From assembly GCA_029549705.1 (NCBI GenBank), contig JAKPIR010000069.1, positions 1-6,935 of the forward strand: a stretch of 6,935 nt of DNA, given 5' to 3'. The notes under the pieces were generated by a model. The model did no database searches. It was not told where the DNA came from and was given only the letters and a program-made list of their open reading frames with translations. The stretch's first letter is position 1. Each line of letters begins with the position of its first letter. Position numbers and translations under genes: made by a program. The DNA is from Pseudomonadota bacterium. Lineage in GTDB: Bacteria; Pseudomonadota; Gammaproteobacteria; Burkholderiales; Methylophilaceae. This document shows positions 1 to 6,257 of this stretch, piece by piece.

Positions 1-580
1 TCCACGACCAGCCCGTAAACAGACTAAAGCCAATGACAAACATTGAAAGCAGCAACATTAAAGAGCCCGTGCTACCAAACATGCTACGAAGACCCGCATC
101 AACCGCAGTGCCTATCATGCCACCGCGTGCATCAGGCAGTGTGACTGGCAATTCAATAAGATGGCCCGATTCCAGTGCGGATGAGGCAACCAACAAGAGC
201 GCAAACCCAATTAAGTTGAACAACAAAAATGGCTTTTCACTTTGATTGACCACTTCAAGTTTTAAATAAACCAACCACATGGCGTAAAAAGCAAACACCG
301 CCCACCACCACGCCGAAAAGCCAAATAAAAACAACAGTAGCGCTGAAACATTAGCGCCCACGCTACCGCCCGCATTATGAATTTGCGAAATATTTGCCGA
401 TACATTGACCCAAGAAACATCTTCTCGATGGTAGGTAAAAAGAATCACAGTGATATAAAGCCCTAGCAACACTAACACCAACCACCAAGCTTCCTTAATC
501 AAGGTTTTGCCTATGGTGTGCGACTTGCTCACTTCAGCTTCGCGACGCGCGTTGACCGGGATGGATTTTTTGAAAAACAA
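1..580 (-). CDS. ftsK: DNA translocase FtsK, N-terminal membrane part (partial, runs off left edge)
   Basis: FtsK is a septum-located DNA pump that clears and aligns chromosome termini at cell division. Only the N-terminal 193 codons are here; the linker, the ATPase motor and the gamma domain lie beyond base 1. The translated minus strand is open throughout and shows the family's four-helix membrane anchor: hydrophobic segments near residues 31-50 (after KEAWWLVLVLLGLY), 78-106, 117-135 and 172-190. Family-typical stretches include IHNAGGSVGA (67-76) and LRSMFGSTGSL (164-174), followed by FTGWSW at the window edge. The start chosen is TTG at 580, because TAAGG lies 9 bases upstream (590-594) and an extended -10 promoter lies just beyond. 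No ATG occurs in this frame before residue 101. The gene diverges from dps. Identification is from recognition of the family's N-terminal sequence, without the motor domain. Confidence 0.88.
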   Translation of the reverse strand, partial: MFFKKSIPVNARREAEVSKSHTIGKTLIKEAWWLVLVLLGLYITVILFTYHREDVSWVNVSANISQIHNAGGSVGANVSALLLFLFGFSAWWWAVFAFYAMWLVYLKLEVVNQSEKPFLLFNLIGFALLLVASSALESGHLIELPVTLPDARGGMIGTAVDAGLRSMFGSTGSLMLLLSMFVIGFSLFTGWSW

Positions 581-589
581 GATATAAAA

Positions 590-594
590 CCTTA
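590..594 (-). promoter_or_regulatory. Ribosome binding site supporting a TTG start of ftsK
   Basis: On the minus strand TAAGG is followed by a 9-base spacer and TTG at 580. It is the only purine-rich site close to the beginning of the FtsK-like reading frame. It decides the start in the absence of a nearby in-frame ATG. Confidence 0.55.
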
Positions 595-613
595 CAAATT
601 TAACGTTAAACAA

Positions 614-622
614 ATTATAGCA
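614..622 (-). promoter_or_regulatory. Extended -10 promoter of ftsK
   Basis: The minus strand reads TGC directly followed by a perfect TATAAT (614-619), the form of an extended -10 element. No good -35 hexamer sits 16-18 bases upstream, which fits extended -10 promoters. Transcription would start near 607, leaving a leader of under 30 bases that contains the TAAGG site. It lies in the 113-bp region between the divergent ftsK and dps genes. On the other strand TACAAT at 647-652 could be a -10 for dps, but it lacks a convincing -35 and is much weaker. Confidence 0.5.
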
Positions 623-693
623 GTATCAAAGTCGCTCTGTAGCTAATACAATAGCATACTAGATTTAATCTTGTTTTTTCTCAGGAGTTCATC

Positions 694-1158
694 ATGGATA
701 TTGGCATTACCGCTCAAGATAGAAAAGAGATTGCTCAAGGCTTGTCGCATCTTTTGGCTGACACTTACACGCTGTATTTAAAAACCCATTATTTTCACTG
801 GAACGTGACGGGGCCGATGTTTAACACCCTGCATCTGATGTTTGAAGCCCAGTACAATGAGCTGGCACTTGCGGTTGATTTAATCGCTGAGCGTATCCGT
901 GCCTTGGATATTTTTGCACCGGGCACTTATCGCGATTTTGCCAAATTAACTTCGATCAAAGAATCAGAATCTGTGCCCAACGCGCAAGCCATGATTGCTG
1001 AATTAGTGGCTGGTCACGAGGCGGTGTGCCGCACAGCGCGTAAGGTTTTTCCGGCAGCCGAAGCTGCGGCCGATGAAGCCACGAAAGATTTGCTGACACA
1101 ACGTTTACAACTACATGAAAAGACAGCCTGGATGCTTAGAAGCTTATTAGAAAAATAA
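694..1158 (+). CDS. dps: Dps-family ferritin-like ferroxidase
   Basis: Dps proteins form 12-subunit cytoplasmic shells that oxidise Fe(II), usually with hydrogen peroxide, and store it as ferric mineral, protecting DNA from oxidative damage. This 154-residue protein has the usual length and the inter-subunit ferroxidase ligands. Matched against the Dps pattern, these are H35 and W36 in HWNVTG, H47 and E51 in LHLMFE, and D62 and E66 in VDLIAERI. The N-terminus is short and lacks the lysine-rich tail that E. coli Dps uses to bind DNA, so direct DNA binding is doubtful (inference). ATG 694 is preceded by AGGAG at 683-687 with a 6-base spacer. No terminator is visible in the 67 bases before trxB, so the two may be partly co-transcribed. 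It could equally be annotated as a general DNA starvation/stationary phase protection protein. Confidence 0.92.
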   Translation: MDIGITAQDRKEIAQGLSHLLADTYTLYLKTHYFHWNVTGPMFNTLHLMFEAQYNELALAVDLIAERIRALDIFAPGTYRDFAKLTSIKESESVPNAQAMIAELVAGHEAVCRTARKVFPAAEAAADEATKDLLTQRLQLHEKTAWMLRSLLEK

Positions 1159-1225
1159 CTTGAAAAATCTCGCATTCAGCCATAGCTAACTCAATACTAT
1201 TTGCAAAGAAAGAAAGTTTCACATT

Positions 1226-2170
1226 ATGACAACACGTCACGCTCAACTCTTAATTTTAGGCTCAGGCCCTGCTGGCTACTCTGCTGCGGTGTATGCCGCG
1301 CGCGCAAACCTAAACCCTGTGCTCATCACCGGCATTGCACAAGGCGGACAACTGATGACGACCACCGAAGTTGACAACTGGCCGGCAGATGCCGATGGTG
1401 TGCAAGGGCCAGAGTTGATGGCACGCTTTCAAAAACATGCTGAGCGCTTTAATACCGAAATGATATTTGACCATATTCATACCACGCACTTACATGAAAA
1501 ACCGATTCGCCTAATAGGTGACAGCGGTGAATATACTTGCGATGCGCTCATCATTGCAACAGGCGCCTCGGCTAAATATCTTGGCATTCCTTCGGAAGAA
1601 AAATTCTCAGGCAAAGGTGTTTCAGCCTGTGCCACTTGCGATGGTTTTTTCTATCGCAATCAAGAGGTTGCTGTAATTGGCGGCGGCAACACCGCTGTGG
1701 AAGAAGCGCTTTATCTCGCGAATATTGCCAGCAAAGTGACGCTGGTGCATCGCCGTGATAAATTCAAAGCCGAAGCCATTTTGGTTGACAAACTCATGGA
1801 ACGCGTCAAAGAAGGCAAAATTGTTTTAGAGACTTTTCAAACGCTGGATGAAGTGTTGGGGGATGACAGCGGCGTAACTGGTATACGTTTAAAAAATGTC
1901 AATGATGGTACGACCAAAGAAATCAAACTCATGGGTGTCTTTATTGCCATTGGGCACAAACCTAACACCGATATTTTTGAAGGCCAGCTTGAAATGGAAG
2001 GCGGCTACATTGTGACGCAGATGGGACGCGCCGGAAACGCCACAGCAACCAGCGTACCAGGGGTTTTTGCGGCAGGTGATGTGCAAGATCATATTTACCG
2101 TCAGGCAGTGACCAGCGCTGGCACAGGTTGTATGGCGGCCCTAGATGCTGAGCGGTATTTAGATAAATAA
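1226..2170 (+). CDS. trxB: Thioredoxin-disulfide reductase
   Basis: This cytoplasmic flavoenzyme passes electrons from NADPH through FAD and a redox-active disulfide to thioredoxin, feeding ribonucleotide reductase, peroxiredoxins and protein disulfide repair. At 314 residues it has the normal length of the low-molecular-weight bacterial type. Visible motifs in order: the FAD dinucleotide fold GSGPAGYSAA (12-21), the active-site CATC (C135 and C138), the NADPH fold with GGGNTAVEEA (152-161), VHRRD (174-178) for the NADPH phosphate, and GVFAAGDV (279-286) for FAD. The start ATG has only a weak AAGAAAG-type site upstream. The gene follows dps by 67 bases on the same strand, and a REP-like palindrome begins 6 bases after its stop. 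ftsK next to trxB is, from memory, a recurrent betaproteobacterial arrangement; here dps sits between them. Confidence 0.97.
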   Translation: MTTRHAQLLILGSGPAGYSAAVYAARANLNPVLITGIAQGGQLMTTTEVDNWPADADGVQGPELMARFQKHAERFNTEMIFDHIHTTHLHEKPIRLIGDSGEYTCDALIIATGASAKYLGIPSEEKFSGKGVSACATCDGFFYRNQEVAVIGGGNTAVEEALYLANIASKVTLVHRRDKFKAEAILVDKLMERVKEGKIVLETFQTLDEVLGDDSGVTGIRLKNVNDGTTKEIKLMGVFIAIGHKPNTDIFEGQLEMEGGYIVTQMGRAGNATATSVPGVFAAGDVQDHIYRQAVTSAGTGCMAALDAERYLDK

Positions 2171-2176
2171 CGATGA

Positions 2177-2248
2177 TGTAGGAGCGGCCCATGACCGCGA
2201 AAAGTGGAGACTCTAGCTAAATTTTCGCAGTCACGGACCGCTCCTACA
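2177..2248. repeat. Paired inverted REP-like element, copy 1
   Basis: Two 27-bp units face each other around an 18-bp spacer: one at 2177-2203 on the plus strand, the other at 2222-2248 read on the minus strand. Both begin TGTAGGAGCGG and end GCGAAAA, and they match at 24 of 27 positions. Each unit can fold alone: GTAG is followed by a stem of about 6 bp, such as GCGGTC with GACTGC around a 3-base loop. Together the units can form one long hairpin. GTAG next to a short imperfect palindrome is the hallmark of REP sequences moved by RAYT (TnpA-REP) transposases, and the inverted pairing resembles a BIME. No U-run follows, so it is not a classical terminator, though it may stabilise the trxB mRNA 3' end. 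A second copy lies at 6092-6149. Confidence 0.85.
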
Positions 2249-2270
2249 AATATATACGGCGTGAAAAATT

Positions 2271-2807
2271 GTGACGAACTCTAAAGAAAATGAAGAAAAT
2301 CTCTTTTCTGAAGCGGTAAAAGACGCGCGGCCCTTGCCTGAAAATAACCGCGCTTTTCACGAAATCAAAAAACCCAAGCCTATCCCAAAGCAGTTGATTC
2401 GCGATGAACAGCAGGCGCTGATTGACTCACTCTCTGACCACTATATTCCCGCCTACGAAATGGAAACCGGCGAAGAACTGCTGTATCTACGCGAAGGCCA
2501 CGCGCCCGATATTTTAAGAAAACTGCGCCGTGGCAAATGGGTCATCCAAGCACATATTGATTTACACGGCTTAGTTAGCGATGAAGCGCGGCTTTATGTG
2601 GCCACTTTTATCAGTGACTGCAAAAAGCGCGGCATTCGCTGCATACGCATTGTGCATGGCAAAGGCTTAGGCTCGCGCAACCGCGAACCGATTTTAAAGC
2701 ACAAGTTGCGCGGCTGGTTAATTCAAAAAGATGAAGTGATTGCCTATGCGCAAGCCAAACAGCAAGATGGGGGCAGTGGCGCGGTCATTGTATTATTGAA
2801 AGCTTAA
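2271..2807 (+). CDS. Smr-domain protein, SmrA-like
   Basis: Smr domains are found as the MutS2 C-terminal nuclease domain and as stand-alone proteins; E. coli SmrB cleaves mRNA at collided ribosomes. This 178-residue protein has a charged, proline-rich N-terminal part (about residues 1-90), with the LFSEAVKDARPL segment (11-22) that recalls E. coli SmrA (YdaL). The Smr domain spans about 95-178. Its key motifs are intact: DLHG (97-100), IVHGKG (127-132) and GGSGAVIVLLK (167-177). The layout, without MutS domains, fits SmrA/SmrB stand-alone proteins, closer to SmrA by the C-terminal GGSGA block. The start is GTG at 2271: an in-frame stop lies three codons upstream, and the next in-frame ATG would cut off 63 residues. 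No clear Shine-Dalgarno precedes it. Nuclease activity and substrate are inferred from the family only. Confidence 0.9.
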   Translation: MTNSKENEENLFSEAVKDARPLPENNRAFHEIKKPKPIPKQLIRDEQQALIDSLSDHYIPAYEMETGEELLYLREGHAPDILRKLRRGKWVIQAHIDLHGLVSDEARLYVATFISDCKKRGIRCIRIVHGKGLGSRNREPILKHKLRGWLIQKDEVIAYAQAKQQDGGSGAVIVLLKA

Positions 2808-2847
2808 TCTGCTGTTCATGTTGGCGCAGTAAAAAATGCAAAACTGC

Positions 2848-2871
2848 ACACATTTTAAATGTGTCTTTTTT
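2848..2871 (+). terminator. Rho-independent terminator after the smr gene
   Basis: A 7-bp stem ACACATT/AATGTGT closes a 3-base loop, followed by C and six T. It ends 64 bases after the smr stop, in the 180-bp gap between convergent genes. The stem is AT-rich, so it is modest in strength. Read on the minus strand the same stem is followed by GCAGTTTTGCA and then six T (2831-2836), so it may also stop transcription from the ABC transporter gene. Nearer that gene, AGCCTT/AAGGCT around 2932 makes a short hairpin without a T-run. Confidence 0.65.
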
Positions 2872-2987
2872 ATTCAAATTCACCCAAATTCAGCATCAAC
2901 CCTTTTGCACTGCCCTGCAAGCCTTTATTTACAAGGCTCTCAGAGCATCAAAAAATCCTCGGCGACTGAATTGCTTTTGAAAGTGAA

Positions 2988-4814
2988 TTAATCTTCAGCT
3001 AAAAAACCGCCACTTTGGCGCTCCCACAAACTGGCATACAAGCCTTTTTTCTTGAGTAAGGCTTGATGTGTACCTTGCTCAATAATTTCACCGTTATCCA
3101 GCACAATCAACCTATCCATAGCGGCAATGGTAGAAAGCCGATGCGCAATCGCCATCACCGTTTTTCCCTGCATCAACTGATACAAACTACTTTGGATAAC
3201 CGCTTCCACTTCTGAGTCCAGCGCACTGGTGGCTTCGTCCAACACCAAAATCGGCGCGTCCTTTAGCATGACACGCGCAATGGCGATACGCTGGCGCTGA
3301 CCGCCAGAAAGTTTTACACCACGCTCGCCCACGTGCGCATCGTAACCGGTGCGGCCATGTGAATCACGCAAATTCAGAATAAAGTCATGGGCTTCGGCAA
3401 GTTTTGCGGCAGCAATCATGTCCTCTTCCGTGGCATTGGGGCGGCCGTATAAAATATTGTCGCGTACGCTGCGATGCAGCAATGAAGTATCTTGTGTCAC
3501 CATGCCGATGTGTTCACGCAGGCTATTTTGCGTGACTTGATGCACCGGCTGCCCATCAATGGTAATGTTGCCAGACTGTACGTCATAAAAACGTAATAAT
3601 AAATTCACGATGGTAGATTTACCTGCGCCTGAACGCCCGACAATCCCCACTTTTTCTCCTGCTTGAATGGTCAGTTGAAATTGGTCTAATAGCGGATTCT
3701 GGTTGGCATAAGCAAAGTGCACATTGGTAAACGTAATCTCACCTTTTTTCACCTCAAGGGGTTGAGCATTGTCCGCATCAATGATGTTATGCGGTTGCGA
3801 TAATGTATTGATGCCGTCCTGCACGGTGCCGACTTGCTCGTATAGCGAGGTGAGTTCCCACATCACCCAATGTGAAATGCCATTTAACCGCAACGCCATG
3901 GCCGTTACTGCAGCAACTGCGCCAACTCCCACCTGCTCCTGACTCCAAAGCCAAAGTGCAACCCCTGAACAGCCAATCACCAGACACATGTTTAAAAAAT
4001 GGTTGATGGTTTCTACACTGCTCACCATGCGCATTTGCCGATTCACAAAACCTAAAAATTCGTGCATGGCAGATTTGGCGTAATCGGCTTCTCGGCCTGC
4101 GTGTGAAAATAACTTCACTGTACTAATATTGGTATAGGCATCTGTGATGCGCCCAGTCATCAGGGCGCGGGCATCTGCCTGCTGCTGGGAAACAAGCGCT
4201 AATTTAGGAATAAAATAAAAAAGTGCCGCACTATAAAACAGTAGCCATAGCAAAAAAGGCCATATGATCATCAGGTTAAAACTGCCAACTACAGCCAAAA
4301 TCGTTACAAAATAAATCATCACATAGACCATGATGTCTGTCACAATAAACCAGACATCACGCACTGCAAGTGCCGTTTGCATGACTTTTGCAGAGACGCG
4401 CCCGGCAAACTCATCCTGATAAAAACTCATGCTTTGTCCCAGCATCAGTCGATGAAAGTTCCAGCGCAGCCGCATGGGGAAAGTGCCTGCAAGTGTTTGA
4501 TGTTTAAGCAAAGTTTGCGCACCCACCAGCACGGTGCTAAATAACAAAATGCCCGCCAGCAGGGCTAAATCGCGTAAATGGTAGTCCCACAGCAGTTGAT
4601 GTGGAATATCACTTAATCTGTCCACTACTCTGCCCATCATGGCAAATAGCAAAGCTTCAAATGCGCCTATGCACGCGGTGAGCAAAGTCATGCCCACAAT
4701 GTACGGGCGCATACCCTCGGTACAAGACCACACAAATGCCCAGAAACTTTTTGGCGGTGTACTGAAAAGTTTGCCGGGGAACGGGTTAATTAAATTTTCA
4801 AACCAGCGAAACAT
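2988..4814 (-). CDS. ABC exporter half-transporter (fused membrane and ATPase domains)
   Basis: This 608-residue inner-membrane protein has the MsbA/MdlB/multidrug-exporter layout and should act as a dimer. The membrane domain covers about residues 35-330, with hydrophobic helices near 37-62, 81-103, 155-177, 180-202, 271-290 and 296-316. The ATPase domain covers about 358-600: A-loop tyrosine Y369, Walker A GRSGAGKST (393-401), Q-loop Q441, signature LSGGQ (502-506), Walker B ILVLDEAT (522-529), D-loop SALD (530-533) and H-loop H558. All catalytic residues are present, so it is probably active. The ATG lies 3 bases after the ispF stop with no Shine-Dalgarno, suggesting translational coupling as the last gene of an ispD-ispF operon. 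The substrate cannot be told; lipids or drugs are both possible, and it is not assigned to msbA because no lipid A genes are nearby. Confidence 0.92.
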   Translation of the reverse strand: MFRWFENLINPFPGKLFSTPPKSFWAFVWSCTEGMRPYIVGMTLLTACIGAFEALLFAMMGRVVDRLSDIPHQLLWDYHLRDLALLAGILLFSTVLVGAQTLLKHQTLAGTFPMRLRWNFHRLMLGQSMSFYQDEFAGRVSAKVMQTALAVRDVWFIVTDIMVYVMIYFVTILAVVGSFNLMIIWPFLLWLLFYSAALFYFIPKLALVSQQQADARALMTGRITDAYTNISTVKLFSHAGREADYAKSAMHEFLGFVNRQMRMVSSVETINHFLNMCLVIGCSGVALWLWSQEQVGVGAVAAVTAMALRLNGISHWVMWELTSLYEQVGTVQDGINTLSQPHNIIDADNAQPLEVKKGEITFTNVHFAYANQNPLLDQFQLTIQAGEKVGIVGRSGAGKSTIVNLLLRFYDVQSGNITIDGQPVHQVTQNSLREHIGMVTQDTSLLHRSVRDNILYGRPNATEEDMIAAAKLAEAHDFILNLRDSHGRTGYDAHVGERGVKLSGGQRQRIAIARVMLKDAPILVLDEATSALDSEVEAVIQSSLYQLMQGKTVMAIAHRLSTIAAMDRLIVLDNGEIIEQGTHQALLKKKGLYASLWERQSGGFLAED

Positions 4815-4817
4815 AAA

Positions 4818-5297
4818 CTAAATGGCGTGAATAGTACACACAGCCTCGGCTGCTATACCTTCACCACGCCCGGTAAAGCCAAGCTTTTCAGTCGTCGTAG
4901 CTTTCACATTGATTTGCGAAATCGCCACCTGGCAGTCTGCTGCGATGTTCGCGCACATTTGCGCGGTATGTGAGGATAGCTTTGGCGCCTCACAAATGAC
5001 GGTAGCATCGATATTACCTACGCGATATTGCTGCTCATGTAGCAGAGCAACAATATGCCGCAGTAGCGCGCGTGAATCAGCCCCTTTATATCGAATATCA
5101 GTTGGCGGAAAATGCTTGCCAATATCACCCAAGGCAGCCGCGCCTAATAAAGCATCACAAATAGCATGCAGCAGCACATCGGCATCGGAGTGGCCTTCCA
5201 AACCTTTGTCATGAGGAATATCAATGCCGCCGATAATGCATTTTCGCCCTGCCACCAGCGCATGCACATCAAAGCCGTGACCAATTCTTATTGTCAT
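4818..5297 (-). CDS. ispF: 2-C-methyl-D-erythritol 2,4-cyclodiphosphate synthase
   Basis: IspF is a homotrimeric cytoplasmic enzyme of the MEP isoprenoid pathway. It cyclises 4-diphosphocytidyl-methylerythritol 2-phosphate to methylerythritol 2,4-cyclodiphosphate, releasing CMP. Numbered from ATG 5297, the 159-residue protein shows the metal ligands D10 and H12 in GHGFDVH and H44 in the SDADVLLHA segment. It also has DIGKHFP (58-64), EAPKL (103-107) and the CDP-binding TTTEKLGFTGRGEGIAAEAV block near the C-terminus. Length is normal for the family. A TTG one codon upstream (5300) keeps the frame, but ATG 5297 is preferred because AAAGGG lies 7 bases before it. It begins 11 bases after the ispD stop and ends 3 bases before the ABC exporter, which places it in the middle of an operon. 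Confidence 0.97.
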   Translation of the reverse strand: MTIRIGHGFDVHALVAGRKCIIGGIDIPHDKGLEGHSDADVLLHAICDALLGAAALGDIGKHFPPTDIRYKGADSRALLRHIVALLHEQQYRVGNIDATVICEAPKLSSHTAQMCANIAADCQVAISQINVKATTTEKLGFTGRGEGIAAEAVCTIHAI

Positions 5298-5304
5298 CAA
5301 TTGA

Positions 5305-5310
5305 CCCTTT
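5305..5310 (-). promoter_or_regulatory. Ribosome binding site of ispF, overlapping the ispD stop
   Basis: AAAGGG on the minus strand lies 7 bases before ATG 5297 and shares bases with the TAA stop of ispD (5309-5311). It favours ATG over the TTG directly before it. It also implies that ribosomes finishing ispD pass over the ispF initiation site. Confidence 0.7.
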
Positions 5311-5992
5311 AACTCTGGTTAAGTAATGCGGATAACACGGCTAAATCTTGCGGATAAGTCACTTTAAGGTTGCGTAATTCGCCTGTGACCAACTTTGGCT
5401 TCAAGCCTAGCGCTTCAATCGCTTCTGCTTCATCCGTGGGGCTACCCGCAAATTCGCTAAGCGCTTTTTTCAGCGTAGCATACTTAAACATTTGCGGTGT
5501 TTGCGCCTGCCATAAATTATTGCGTGGAATCGTGGCCGACACGCGCTGTGCGTCATCAGCGCGTTTAAGCGTATCAGCCAGCGGCAATGCTAACAAACCA
5601 CCAACTTCATCATGCTCCAAGGTGTTTAAGAGCTGATTTAACAAAAGATTACTCAGGCCGGGGCGTGCGGCATCATGCACTAAAATCCAGTCATCTTCAT
5701 CCACCCGCGTTGCAATCGCATGCAAGCCATTCAATACCGTCTCCGCCCGTGTATTTCCACCACAATAGTATACCTGTGCTTTATCACTTAAATGCAGATA
5801 AGTACTGCGCCAATGGGCATCACCCTCACTAAGAACAATATGGATGCTATCAATTCTTGTCGCCATATCAAACACCTTAATCACGTGCTGAATCAGCGAC
5901 TTACCGTTTAAACTCAGATATTGCTTGGGTGCCTCGGCACCCATACGGCTACCGGTGCCTGCGGCGGGGATGATGACGTGAAAACGCGCCAT
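5309..5992 (-). CDS. ispD: 2-C-methyl-D-erythritol 4-phosphate cytidylyltransferase
   Basis: IspD joins CTP and methylerythritol 4-phosphate to form 4-diphosphocytidyl-methylerythritol and pyrophosphate in the MEP pathway. The 227-residue protein has the family's length and fold markers. These are the glycine-rich CTP loop IPAAGTGSRMG (8-18) with R16, then APKQYL with K23, GGNTRAETV (78-86), VHDAARP (105-111), R157 in IPRNN, TPQMF (165-169), TDEAEA (186-191), and NLKVTYPQDL (208-217) with K210. All residues expected for catalysis and substrate binding are present. The start ATG 5992 has no strong Shine-Dalgarno. It heads the ispD-ispF-ABC exporter run; a possible extended -10 promoter lies about 35 bases upstream. 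Confidence 0.97.
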   Translation of the reverse strand: MARFHVIIPAAGTGSRMGAEAPKQYLSLNGKSLIQHVIKVFDMATRIDSIHIVLSEGDAHWRSTYLHLSDKAQVYYCGGNTRAETVLNGLHAIATRVDEDDWILVHDAARPGLSNLLLNQLLNTLEHDEVGGLLALPLADTLKRADDAQRVSATIPRNNLWQAQTPQMFKYATLKKALSEFAGSPTDEAEAIEALGLKPKLVTGELRNLKVTYPQDLAVLSALLNQS

Positions 5993-6026
5993 GCTAAATT
6001 TTAAGTAATCTTAAGAACATAGCTAG

Positions 6027-6035
6027 ATTCTAACA
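6027..6035 (-). promoter_or_regulatory. Candidate extended -10 promoter for ispD operon
   Basis: The minus strand reads TGT followed by TAGAAT (five of six bases of TATAAT), an extended -10 like that of ftsK. It lies 34 bases upstream of ATG 5992. No good -35 is visible at the usual distance. It falls between the ispD start and the second REP-like element. Confidence 0.35.
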
Positions 6036-6091
6036 TACACACGCACTGCAAAATAATGCTTCTCTTAGCGCGCTTAATCTATATTGTTTTC

Positions 6092-6149
6092 TGTAGGAGC
6101 GGTCATTGACTGAGAACCATCGCATTCGCGATCAAGGATCGCTCCTACA
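6092..6149. repeat. Paired inverted REP-like element, copy 2
   Basis: A 58-bp palindromic element shares the outer ends of the element at 2177-2248: TGTAGGAGCG on the left and its complement on the right. The two facing units are 6092-6118 (plus strand) and 6123-6149 (minus strand), separated by only 4 bases. The right unit folds into a perfect 6-bp hairpin (GCGATC with GATCGC around CTT). The left unit is more worn: the outermost pair is lost by a C-to-A change and one pair is G-T. It lies in the gap between the terminator of the PEP-CTERM gene and the ispD promoter region. It differs from copy 1 mainly in the spacer and the inner unit ends, so it is a diverged relative and not a recent duplicate. 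Confidence 0.83.
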
Positions 6150-6200
6150 AAAAACACACACATCTTTTTGCACTTGTTCTCAACTGATAACATTTAACAC

Positions 6201-6234
6201 TACAAATAAAAACGGAAGCCGAAGCTCCCGTTTT
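6201..6234 (-). terminator. Strong rho-independent terminator of the PEP-CTERM gene
   Basis: On the minus strand AAAACGGGAGC pairs with GCTTCCGTTTT (6209-6234) in an 11-bp stem with one G-U pair and a stable UUCG loop. The descending arm runs into more T (to about 6204). It begins 24 bases past the stop of the gene at 6258-6914. It separates that gene from the ispD operon on the same strand. Confidence 0.88.
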
Positions 6235-6257
6235 AATTACCAAAATAATCGATTTAA

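Noticed and set aside
33..245. Plus-strand open frame of 70 codons
   Set aside because: It is antisense to the ftsK membrane domain, which reads continuously on the minus strand with clear family sequence. The plus frame has no recognisable motif.
581..693. OxyR-type operator upstream of dps
   Set aside because: ATAG occurs at 617 and 651, but the spaced ATAG/CTAT halves expected for OxyR are not present in the right arrangement.
1889..2192. Two minus-strand open frames over the 3' end of trxB
   Set aside because: Both are antisense to conserved trxB sequence, including the GVFAAGDV motif. They show no domain and overlap each other in different frames.
2177..2248. REP copy 1 read as the trxB terminator
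   Set aside because: The hairpin lacks a following T-run, and the same sequence occurs where no gene ends right before it (6092-6149). A repeat explains it better, although it may still affect mRNA stability.
5298..5300. TTG at 5300 as the ispF start
   Set aside because: The adjacent ATG at 5297 has the better codon and a proper 7-base spacing from AAAGGG.
2177..6149. The two REP-like copies as the ends of one large transposon
   Set aside because: The DNA between them is a set of ordinary housekeeping genes, each copy is itself a complete palindrome, and no transposase lies between them.
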